Origin: Mycolicibacterium chubuense NBB4
GTDB taxonomy: Bacteria > Actinomycetota > Actinomycetes > Mycobacteriales > Mycobacteriaceae
Length of the DNA stretch: 64,000 bases
Direction: 5' to 3'
Assembly: GCF_000266905.1 (NCBI RefSeq)
Contig: NC_018023.1
Coordinates: 62,001-126,000, forward strand
Shown here piece after piece: positions 1-6,009 of the stretch. The notes under the pieces were generated by a model. It saw only the letters and a program-made list of their open reading frames with translations, was not told where the DNA came from and did not search any database. Numbering within the stretch: the first letter of the stretch is position 1; the number at the start of each line of letters is the position of its first letter. A program made the position numbers and the translations under genes.

Positions 1-62
1 TCCATTGCGGACGTAACGCGCTTGCGAAATCTGTTGCACAGCAGGCATTTAGCCGGTAATAT

Positions 63-78
63 GTTGCCTATAAGCAAC
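63..78 (+). promoter_or_regulatory. 16-bp operator-like motif, copy 1
   Basis: The sequence is GTTGCCTATAAGCAAC, with inverted-repeat arms GTTGC/GCAAC around CTATAA. It recurs at 1351-1366 (minus strand), 1689-1704 and 1713-1728. The TATAAG core resembles a -10 element and lies about 25 bases before the proposed GTG start at 100, so a bound protein would block this promoter. The likely binder is the XRE protein at 1073-1330, because a variant of the site precedes that gene. Motif and recurrence are seen; the binder is inferred. Confidence 0.7.
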
Positions 79-99
79 ATTACTGAAAGGGAAATCCTG

Positions 100-645
100 G
101 TGAAGACCCGGTCCACCGAAGTGCATGTGACCCCCGCGGCGCTGGTTAGCCACACGATAATTCGAGTCCAGGGCGACCAGGACGGCGACATCGCCGTACA
201 CCACGCCTGCTCCCCCAGCGCCCGCCTGCGCCTGCAGTGGGGCGGACTATTAATGACGATGCACTCAGCCCAGGCGATCCAGGGAGTGCTGGAGGGATTC
301 TGCGCAGCACGCTCGGCGATGTCCCTCATCCCTCGCCGGATCCCGGCGCCCACACCGGCGACGGCCGATCGGTTCGCGCTCCCGACAGTCGCCATCGACT
401 GGATGCGCCGCCCCGCCTACGCAGTCGTGCCCCGCCACGAGCTGTCGCGGGATCGAGCGCGCCAGCTCCGCTGGCTCGACCTGCACATGGGGCCGGTCAC
501 GTTCCAGATTCTCGATCAGGAGGGCGGCACCGCCGCCGTGGAGCTGCTGACCACAGCTCACCGCACCGGTGCGCAGGTCTTCCTGGACGGCCCGGACTTC
601 GCCGCCGACCCCGCCGAGCGCGACCACACGCCGCCACCGGCCTGA
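100..645 (+). CDS. hypothetical protein (181 aa)
   Basis: I do not recognise a family. The GTG start at 100 is chosen because GAAAGGG lies eight bases upstream; the in-frame TTG at 22 and ATG at 61 would place the operator motif at 63-78 inside the gene. The product is soluble, with no signal peptide or membrane segment and a proline-rich tail. Its middle part (around residues 95-160) alternates hydrophobic and charged residues like a small alpha/beta domain. The repeated motif upstream suggests shared control with the XRE gene at 1073-1330 and the ParB-like gene at 1760. The three DnaA-box-like sequences just downstream place it beside a possible replication element, but nothing in the protein itself shows a replication role. 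Confidence 0.55.
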   Translation: MKTRSTEVHVTPAALVSHTIIRVQGDQDGDIAVHHACSPSARLRLQWGGLLMTMHSAQAIQGVLEGFCAARSAMSLIPRRIPAPTPATADRFALPTVAIDWMRRPAYAVVPRHELSRDRARQLRWLDLHMGPVTFQILDQEGGTAAVELLTTAHRTGAQVFLDGPDFAADPAERDHTPPPA

Positions 646-650
646 CCCGG

Positions 651-709
651 TTATCCGCAACCGGGACGCGTTATCCACAACTAAGGCAAAGCCGGGCCCG
701 TTATCCACA
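651..709 (+). other. cluster of three DnaA-box-like direct repeats
   Basis: TTATCCGCA at 651-659, TTATCCACA at 671-679 and TTATCCACA at 701-709 lie in the same orientation, each after a G and spaced 20 and 30 bases apart. TTATCCACA is the classical DnaA box and the first copy has one mismatch. They fill the 144-base gap between two genes. A role in plasmid replication or DnaA-responsive control is inferred; the presumed rep gene lies far away near 56 kb. Confidence 0.5.
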
Positions 710-789
710 GCACTGGAGGGACGGGCTCGGCTTTCCGCGCGTGGCAGTCACACTCGGCCCAGATCCCCCATGCTGAGGAGACAGCCGCC

Positions 790-1092
790 ATGTCTACCGT
801 TCCGTGGTCGTTGACCACGACAACCGCTGATCGCGTCAGCACAGTCATCGGTCGCGCCGACAATCACCAGGCCGCGATAACGGCCGTTCTGGTCACCGCG
901 CTGGAGGCGATACACACTGCCTGGATCAGCGAGTCACCGGAGGTCCCGCGCTACGAACTGCGTGCTGACAACACGCTGGTGGCGCTGGTCCAGACGGGCA
1001 GCGACGACCAGTGCCGCCCCGATCACGCGGACGCTGCCGCGCTGATTGCGCGGATCGACACCGCACGAACTCTTACCGTGTCGCCTTACTGA
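790..1092 (+). CDS. hypothetical protein (100 aa)
   Basis: No family is recognised. The ATG at 790 follows a good ribosome-binding sequence (GAGGAG, 775-780). The product is small and soluble. Residues 15-45 look helical and residues 53-70 like beta strands (a tyrosine-glutamate-leucine-arginine stretch, then alternating hydrophobics), so a compact alpha/beta fold is plausible. The 3' end overlaps by 20 bases the 3' end of the opposing XRE regulator gene (1073-1330), so the two genes converge. It lies just downstream of the DnaA-box cluster. Function unknown. Confidence 0.5.
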   Translation: MSTVPWSLTTTTADRVSTVIGRADNHQAAITAVLVTALEAIHTAWISESPEVPRYELRADNTLVALVQTGSDDQCRPDHADAAALIARIDTARTLTVSPY

Positions 1093-1330
1093 CCGTCTGG
1101 GTCTTTAGCAGGGCTGCGGGGTCGACGCCGAGGCCGCGCGCCAGATGGACCAACACCACCACGGTGGGGCTTTTGCGGCCGCCTTCGATGTGATTGAGAT
1201 GGGGCCGCCCGATGCCTGCACGTTCGGCGAGCTGTGCCTGGGTCAGCCCAGCGGCGGTGCGGTGTTCGCGTATCGCCGCGCCCAGGGCGGCGAGGATCGC
1301 GGAGCCGTCGTCGGTGGCGGCGCGGTCCAT
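1073..1330 (-). CDS. XRE-family HTH transcriptional regulator (85 aa)
   Basis: A small DNA-binding repressor of the Cro/C1 (XRE) type, almost entirely one helix-turn-helix domain. The HTH lies around residues 25-60, with the typical pattern LTQAQLAERAGIGRPHLNHI followed by EGGRKSPTVVVLVHLARGL. The ATG at 1330 is chosen over upstream starts because GGAGGGA precedes it and the fold begins there. A variant of the repeated 16-bp motif (1351-1366, minus strand) sits 21 bases upstream, which suggests autoregulation; the other copies precede the genes at 100 and 1760. No ligand-binding domain is present, so its inducing signal cannot be read from the sequence. Confidence 0.85.
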   Translation of the reverse strand: MDRAATDDGSAILAALGAAIREHRTAAGLTQAQLAERAGIGRPHLNHIEGGRKSPTVVVLVHLARGLGVDPAALLKTQTVSKATR

Positions 1331-1350
1331 GCTCGACTCCCTCCACCGGC

Positions 1351-1366
1351 GTAGCCCATAGGATAC
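1351..1366 (-). promoter_or_regulatory. 16-bp operator-like motif, copy 2 (own promoter of XRE gene)
   Basis: Read on the minus strand the site is GTATCCTATGGGCTAC, matching 13 or 14 of 16 positions of the other copies. It sits just upstream of the ribosome-binding sequence of the XRE gene. This is the weakest copy, as is common for an autoregulatory site. Seen in sequence; binding is inferred. Confidence 0.6.
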
Positions 1367-1402
1367 ACCGCTGCAAGTGGGACGGTTGAGCACAGCACGC
1401 CA

Positions 1403-1659
1403 TCAGTGGTCGCCTCCTGCCAAGATTCGTCGAAGCCGGGCCGAGCCCTTGTCCTCGACGAACGCAGTGCGCACGACGACGAAGCGCTCCAGAGTGCCGT
1501 GGCGGCGATTGGATCTCGCCCGCACTCGAAGTCTCGGCTCGAGGCGTGTGTAGGCCGGCGGAGCGCGATCGCGCCGCCACCGATGCTGTCGCACATCACA
1601 ACCACTGTCGGGCAGTCGGTTTCGACTGTTCGCGAGATCTGCTCGCCACCCATTGTCAT
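1403..1659 (-). pseudogene. possible frameshifted small gene
   Basis: An ATG at 1659 preceded by GAAGGGA opens a minus-strand frame reading MTMGGEQISRTVETDC and onward to a glycine-rich stretch near 1570. There a neighbouring frame takes over with a protein-like stretch (RHGTLERFVVVRTAFVEDKG) that ends in a stop at 1403-1405. The combined span is 257 bases, one short of a multiple of three, so a single-base change near 1550-1575 would join the two into a product of about 85 residues. The family is not recognised. It could also be a chance reading; the ribosome-binding sequence and the charged, well-mixed C-terminal part are the only support. Confidence 0.3.
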
Positions 1660-1688
1660 CCAGGGTCCCTTCGCATCGCGCCAGACGT

Positions 1689-1728
1689 GTTGCCTATAAG
1701 CTACCCATTGATGTATCCTATAAGCAAC
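1689..1728 (+). promoter_or_regulatory. tandem pair of 16-bp operator-like motifs
   Basis: GTTGCCTATAAGCTAC (1689-1704) and GTATCCTATAAGCAAC (1713-1728) are repeated 24 bases apart, about two helical turns, so two dimers could bind the same DNA face. They lie 32 bases before the ATG of the ParB-like gene at 1760, and each carries a TATAAG that could be a -10 element. They also lie upstream of the possible divergent broken gene ending at 1659. Confidence 0.7.
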
Positions 1729-1759
1729 AGATTCGGATCGACTGAGATGAGGAACCTCC

Positions 1760-3328
1760 ATGACCACCACCGCCGAGCTGGTTCACCTTGACCCGGCCAC
1801 CCTCGACACCGGCGAGAACGTTCGCCTGGACCCCCGCCTGGACCGTGATTTCCTGGCTTCCATCGAGGCGCATGGTGTGCTGGCCCCGGTGACCGCGGTA
1901 CGCCTGGACGACGGCTCTGTGGTGTTGCGCGACGGTCAGCGACGCACTCAGGCTGCACGTCAGCTCGGTGTGCGGACCATTCCGGTCTATGTCCACCCCG
2001 ACGAGGGTGACGAGAGCACGCGGGGCAGCCGCCGGGTCATCGAGCAGATTGTGCTCAATGACCACCGCGCGCAGTTGACCGACGCCGAGCGGGCCCGTGG
2101 CATCAACCAGTTGCTCCTCGACGGGGTCTCCCCCGCCACGGTGGCCAAGGAACTGTCGATCACCAAAGACGCTGTGGCGGCAGCAAAAGTTGCCATCAAC
2201 TCGGACACGGCGATGAGTGCCCTGGACGCCGGACAGCTCACCCTGGTGGAGGCCACGTGCTTCGTCGAGTTCGACGGCGACGACAACGCCCAAGCTGACC
2301 TGCTCACGGTCGCAGGCACCAACCAATTCGACCATCGAGTTGCCCAACTGCGCGCCGAACGAGAGGAACGTCGCCGCTACGCGGAAGCGGCCCACGAATA
2401 CGCCGCCAAGGGATATGCGGTCCTTGACAAGCGACCCGGCTGGTACGACAAGACCCACATCGCGGCCCACAACCTCAAAGACAGCTCCGGTGCGAACCTG
2501 ACCGATGAAGCGGTCGCGGCGATGGCCCCCACACATTGGGCTGTGTGGCTCGATACCGCCGAGGTCTACCTCGACGTCGAGACCGGCACCGTCGTCGACG
2601 AGGACGACATCGACTTCGATACTGCTGATAGCCCCGACCTGGAACCGGACGAAGGACTCCGGCACTTCCGAACCGTCACCGAGGGAACAGTTTTCGAGGC
2701 GCACTACTTCTGCACCGACCTGGCCGGCGCGGCGGTGACCATGCCTGAATGGCTGGCACGCCAGCACGGCGTCGACCCCGACACCCTCGCCGACGCCAGT
2801 GACCCCGATGGTGCCGATGATCGCGAGCGTGCCCGCGAAGAACAGGCCGACAAGGAGCGCGCAGAGCGGCGCAAGCTCATCGCCCTCAACAAGTTGGGAC
2901 AAGCGGCGGCGACGGTGCGACGAGAATGGGTGCGCGACAAGCTGCTGTCTCGCAAGACCGCCCCCAAAGGGTCAGCCCTCTACCTGGCTGAGGTCATTGT
3001 GAACAGACCGGACCTGTTCAACGACTACCACGGCCAGAAGCTGGCCCCCGAGTTGCTGGGGCTGTCCGACAAGGAATCACCGAAAGCCGCAGTCGCCGCA
3101 CTGCCCGCCACCGGCGACGGCCGAGCCTTGGTGATCCTGCTCGCCATGGTGCTGGCCACCACCGAAGCCCGGACAGCCAAGGACGCCTGGCGAGCACCCC
3201 AGGAGAGCACCAAGAGCTACCTGCGATTCCTGGAAGACAACGGCTATCCGCTCAGTGACATCGAGCACGTGATCCTGGGTACGCGCAAGTCCGGCGTCGT
3301 GTACCGACAGGCCTGCACGACCGACTGA
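1760..3328 (+). CDS. ParB/Srx-fold nuclease-like plasmid protein (522 aa)
   Basis: The N-terminal 90 residues form a ParB N-terminal domain: a GENVRLDP stretch, VLAPVTAVRLDDGSVVLRDG and the box QRRTQAARQLGVRTIPV, which resembles the GxRR nucleotide-binding motif. A ParB-type HTH follows near residues 125-150 (SPATVAKELSITKDAVAAAK). The remaining 370 residues are an acidic and helical extension not seen in short partition ParBs. It is not paired with a ParA gene, unlike the parAB locus at 61-63 kb, so a role in DNA binding or CTPase/nuclease activity other than partition is likely. Two operator-like motifs precede it, GAGGAAC is its ribosome-binding sequence, and a strong hairpin follows the stop. 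Confidence 0.75.
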   Translation: MTTTAELVHLDPATLDTGENVRLDPRLDRDFLASIEAHGVLAPVTAVRLDDGSVVLRDGQRRTQAARQLGVRTIPVYVHPDEGDESTRGSRRVIEQIVLNDHRAQLTDAERARGINQLLLDGVSPATVAKELSITKDAVAAAKVAINSDTAMSALDAGQLTLVEATCFVEFDGDDNAQADLLTVAGTNQFDHRVAQLRAEREERRRYAEAAHEYAAKGYAVLDKRPGWYDKTHIAAHNLKDSSGANLTDEAVAAMAPTHWAVWLDTAEVYLDVETGTVVDEDDIDFDTADSPDLEPDEGLRHFRTVTEGTVFEAHYFCTDLAGAAVTMPEWLARQHGVDPDTLADASDPDGADDRERAREEQADKERAERRKLIALNKLGQAAATVRREWVRDKLLSRKTAPKGSALYLAEVIVNRPDLFNDYHGQKLAPELLGLSDKESPKAAVAALPATGDGRALVILLAMVLATTEARTAKDAWRAPQESTKSYLRFLEDNGYPLSDIEHVILGTRKSGVVYRQACTTD

Positions 3329-3347
3329 ATCGCACACGGCCCTGAAG

Positions 3348-3382
3348 GGACCCCGGGGGAGAACCATCTCTCCCCGGGGTCC
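3348..3382 (+). terminator. strong GC-rich hairpin terminator
   Basis: The arms GGACCCCGGGGGAGA (3348-3362) and TCTCCCCGGGGTCC (3369-3382) pair over 14 base pairs with one bulged G and a short loop. It starts 20 bases after the stop of the ParB-like gene. No T run follows, as is common for mycobacterial terminators. Confidence 0.7.
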
Positions 3383-3608
3383 TCCATCATGCGGCGCCCG
3401 AATAACGCAATGAATTTCCCATTTGTCGCCCGAATCCTAGTGTGAATTAGTGCGCCCACCTAGTGCCACAATTGAGCCTAAATAATGGCTATTTACTCGC
3501 CCAAATCGCCGCATTGAATTGATCGCATATCCGTTGATTTATCGCCATCTAGCAATTACGATACGAATATCAGTTAAGTTCCGAATCTCCGTTATTCAGG
3601 AGGGCGAA
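3383..3608. other. AT-rich intergenic leader before the glutaredoxin gene
   Basis: These 226 bases are clearly richer in A and T than the surroundings and hold many stops. Short variants of CGCCCGAAT recur (around 3387, 3427 and 3500). It ends in AGGAGGGCGAA before the ATG at 3609. It probably contains the promoter of the nrdH-like gene; I cannot place the -35 and -10 elements with confidence. Confidence 0.4.
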
Positions 3609-4157
3609 ATGAGCACCACCGCCACGGTCACCGTGTACGCCAAGCCTGCCTGCGTCCAGTGCACCATGACCTACAAGGCTCTAGACCGGCACGGCATCGC
3701 CTACGACGTCGTGGACATCAGCACCGTCCCCGAGGCCCGCGACTACGTCATGGCCCTCGGTTACCTGCAAGCCCCCGTTGTCGCGGCCGGCGACGACCGC
3801 TGGTCGGGGTTCCGGCCGGACCGAATCACCGTCCTGGCCACCGCCGCACAGCTCACCCAGCCCAGTCGACAGACACCCTCTAGCGCCCAGGAGCACCCTC
3901 ATGTACAGGCTGACCATCGACGACCATGGCCGCGACGTCATCACGCAGCACGACACCTCCACAGCCGCCCAGGCCGCCTTGCACGCCTATCTGGTGCTCT
4001 CGGACTACTACTACCGGCCCACTCAGCTCAGCGCCTCGCACGCCGCGTTCGAGCTGGTGTCGCTAGCCCAGGGGCATCCTCGTGTCGTCGGGTTCGCCAC
4101 CATCGAGCCCTATTCCGGCATCGACGCCCTCCGCGACCTCGAGGCCGTGTTCGCTAG
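3609..4157 (+). CDS. nrdH: NrdH-type glutaredoxin with run-on C-terminal tail (182 aa)
   Basis: A small redoxin of the NrdH/glutaredoxin fold, which normally reduces class Ib ribonucleotide reductase with electrons from thioredoxin reductase. The first 80 residues match the family: strand VTVYAKPACVQC with the CxxC active site CVQC at residues 15-18, the YDVVDIS strand, and the QAPVVAAGDDRWSGFRPDR region of the substrate groove. The ATG at 3609 has a perfect AGGAGG. Normal NrdH ends near residue 80-90, but here the frame continues to 4157 through the next gene in another frame, giving an arginine- and histidine-rich tail. A TAG in the +2 frame at 3881-3883 suggests a lost stop by a small indel. 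No nrdE or nrdF gene is in this window. Confidence 0.75.
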   Translation: MSTTATVTVYAKPACVQCTMTYKALDRHGIAYDVVDISTVPEARDYVMALGYLQAPVVAAGDDRWSGFRPDRITVLATAAQLTQPSRQTPSSAQEHPHVQADHRRPWPRRHHAARHLHSRPGRLARLSGALGLLLPAHSAQRLARRVRAGVASPGASSCRRVRHHRALFRHRRPPRPRGRVR

Positions 4158-4182
4158 CGCCGTCGGTGCGCTCGCCTCGTAG
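3901..4182 (+). CDS. hypothetical protein (93 aa)
   Basis: The ATG at 3901 follows AGGAG at proper distance, and the product reads as a good small globular protein: MYRLTIDDHGRDVITQHD looks like a beta hairpin, then come a helix (TAAQAALHAYLVLSD), several aromatic residues, and a C-terminal helix ending GALAS. It resembles small plasmid and phage proteins of unknown function, but no family is recognised. Its frame differs from that of the glutaredoxin, whose run-on reading frame covers most of it; this gene is the better use of the overlapped bases. It is probably co-transcribed with the glutaredoxin. Confidence 0.55.
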   Translation: MYRLTIDDHGRDVITQHDTSTAAQAALHAYLVLSDYYYRPTQLSASHAAFELVSLAQGHPRVVGFATIEPYSGIDALRDLEAVFASAVGALAS

Positions 4183-4515
4183 AAAAACCACACATGACGT
4201 CCCGCGTGCGGCGCACACCGCGCGGCGGACGGTGATGGCTCAGGGACGGATACTCATCGAACGGGCAGCACCGGCAATGGCTGGGCCCCCACGGCTCAGC
4301 ATCTCTGAGGTACCAGTGTGGCTCGGTGCCACCACCGCGCTGCCTCTGTGACGCCGCCATCCTTTACAACGCGGCGAATCGTCGGTGTGAACCAGACTTT
4401 TGCATTGTTGGCTGCGAAGCTCGCAGCGCGCCGCTGCGACACCGTGCGCCACGCCGCTCATCCCCTCGACCCATGGGGACGCCATCGCCGCTGCGATGGC
4501 TGGGGTCCTCGAGGC
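4183..4515. other. intergenic region without recognisable gene
   Basis: About 330 bases lie between the small gene ending at 4182 and the HNH gene (minus strand) ending at 4516. Frames here are short, arginine- and serine-rich and lack ribosome-binding sequences. I see no clear hairpin or repeat. Confidence 0.4.
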
Positions 4516-5049
4516 TCACCACAGGGTCGGCTGATCACCCAGCAAGGCCGCCTGCACCGCATCGGCATCCCAACCATGGCGCACCGCTTCGCGTAATGCC
4601 ACCGAGCGTTCCCGCCGCAAGCCTCGACTATCGAAGCGCCGCACCGCATATCGGCCGCCGCCACGACGCATCCGCGCCATCCGTTCCATGTTGTCACCCT
4701 GTGAGCCGGATACGACGTGCTGGTGGGGGTCTGTGGCAGATGCGATCTTGACGCACACCGGGTTGTCGCATTCGTGCAGACCCAGCACCCCAGCGGACAC
4801 CACACCGGATCCGATCGCCAACGCGTATCGGTGCGGACGAACGCACAACCCCGACCCCCCTCGGGTGAGATAGAAGCGACCGTAACCATCGGCACCAATC
4901 GCGCCGGTCCAAATATCACAATCCGAAGTCATTGGCCCACACACGATGTGGCTGCGAAAGCGGGCGATCTCAGCACCGTGAACACGGCGATCAACGACCA
5001 GCTCTCCCGCGCTTCTCATGGCCGTGAACCTAGCCCTAGCCACTGACAT
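4516..5049 (-). CDS. HNH endonuclease-like protein (177 aa)
   Basis: The central part matches small HNH nucleases of phages and mobile elements. It has CDIWTGAIGADGYGRFYL at residues 44-61, PHRYAL at 72-77, then the metal-binding core LHECDNPVCVKI (His92, Cys94, Asn96, Cys99), a further His near residue 111, and SGSQGDNMERMARM at 114-127. In the family these parts bind a structural zinc and the catalytic metal and cut DNA. The stretch between Cys99 and the second His is longer than usual, so activity is uncertain. The C-terminal 40 residues are basic and helical. The gene stands alone on the minus strand. Homing or selfish behaviour is possible but no intron or split gene is seen nearby. Confidence 0.7.
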   Translation of the reverse strand: MSVARARFTAMRSAGELVVDRRVHGAEIARFRSHIVCGPMTSDCDIWTGAIGADGYGRFYLTRGGSGLCVRPHRYALAIGSGVVSAGVLGLHECDNPVCVKIASATDPHQHVVSGSQGDNMERMARMRRGGGRYAVRRFDSRGLRRERSVALREAVRHGWDADAVQAALLGDQPTLW

Positions 5050-5216
5050 ACTCGCCGCTGCTCACCACGGGCCGCTGCGATAGGTGTCCAAGCCCCTCCG
5101 CTGCGGTCACGGAACCGTCGCCAGATCGAGGACCCTGCGCCACGCGAGCCACTCACGGCGCTGGCTGCCGCCACACGTTGCGCACCGCCCCGCCGCACGT
5201 CGTCGTCGGCCACACA

Positions 5217-5687
5217 TCACACCGACGCCCCGGACGGCGACTGGCTCCCACTGACGCCACCAGCCCCCAGGCGATCGGTAACCTCATCCCCGGCGCCTAG
5301 TGCATGCGAATCATCCTCGGCCACCGTCGTTTCGCCCTTCGGTGCGTGCCGCAGCATGGTGCGGACCACCCCGATCCCCACGTCTGTCTGTTCGGCGACG
5401 GTCGTCAGCGTCTCACCCCGGCCCTGCATCCGTACGACCGCCGCGCCGGCCTTGGCCCGCTGCACGGCCATCCGCTTGGCCGCTTCGGCGTCGACCTGCT
5501 CACGCAGCTGAGTCAGGCGGTGCTTCTTCCAGGTTTCGATCTCAGCGATCTTGCCCACCGCCACCAGAAAGTCGGCGGCATCGTCGATGTTCGCCTTGTC
5601 GCGCGCAGCGCGGGCTTCGTTGGCGCGCCGGGTTGCTTCGCGTGCCCGTCGCCGGGCCGCCACCTTGGATGTTCCGCTAGCTGTCAT
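5217..5687 (-). CDS. basic helical DNA-binding-like protein beside relaxase (156 aa)
   Basis: The N-terminal 35 residues are very rich in Arg and Ala and probably form a long basic helix or coiled coil. Residues 36-90 continue as charged helices with an EIETWKKHRLTQLREQVD segment. Residues 90-115 (GETLTTVAEQTDVGIGVVRT) look like a helix-turn-helix. The C-terminus is acidic and disordered. The gene is transcribed divergently from the relaxase gene across the presumed oriT, the usual position of a relaxosome accessory protein. That role is inferred from position and charge only; no specific family is recognised. It could also be an inactive regulator fragment. Confidence 0.6.
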   Translation of the reverse strand: MTASGTSKVAARRRAREATRRANEARAARDKANIDDAADFLVAVGKIAEIETWKKHRLTQLREQVDAEAAKRMAVQRAKAGAAVVRMQGRGETLTTVAEQTDVGIGVVRTMLRHAPKGETTVAEDDSHALGAGDEVTDRLGAGGVSGSQSPSGASV

Positions 5688-6009
5688 GGTTCGCCGACTT
5701 TAAAAGCCTGCGGGCCGAGTGGGCCACCACCACAGCCACATTCGCCATCTGTCAAATTTTCGCAGCTGTTTGCACCTCACTGCTGCGTGTGCCCTCACCT
5801 CAGCCGCCACCCACACGTCACCAACCTCCGCACGACCCGCCAGGCCCCTGCCCTCAACTGCCCTTCTCCAGCCCACCGACACACCACACACCTCTTGCAC
5901 TCAGGGGACGGGGCTCTTAAGGCTTTTCTAAGAACTCCCGGTTTGGTGGTGGCTTCGCCAGCCGCGCAGTTCGTAGCGTGCGGCAGATGCGGACGGCTGG
6001 GTGCGCGTC
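5688..6009. other. divergent intergenic region, candidate oriT
   Basis: This 320-base non-coding stretch lies between the putative accessory protein and the relaxase, where MOBF plasmids often carry oriT. It holds one copy of a 22-base repeat (5724-5745) shared with 55013-55034, a run of CA-rich triplets near 5860-5890, and a small inverted repeat TCTTA...TAAGA near 5918-5936. The nick site cannot be identified from sequence alone. Confidence 0.35.
5724..5745 (+). repeat. 22-base repeat, copy 1
   Basis: These 22 bases (starting CCACCACCACAGCC and ending ATTCGC) occur again exactly at 55013-55034. Both copies lie in intergenic DNA upstream of divergent transfer-related genes. A shared binding site is likely; its protein is unknown. 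Confidence 0.55.

Noticed and set aside
1718..2902. Long minus-strand open frame opposite the ParB-like gene
   Set aside because: It is the mirror of a well-supported gene with a ribosome-binding sequence and domains on the plus strand; the minus-strand product has no recognisable domain.
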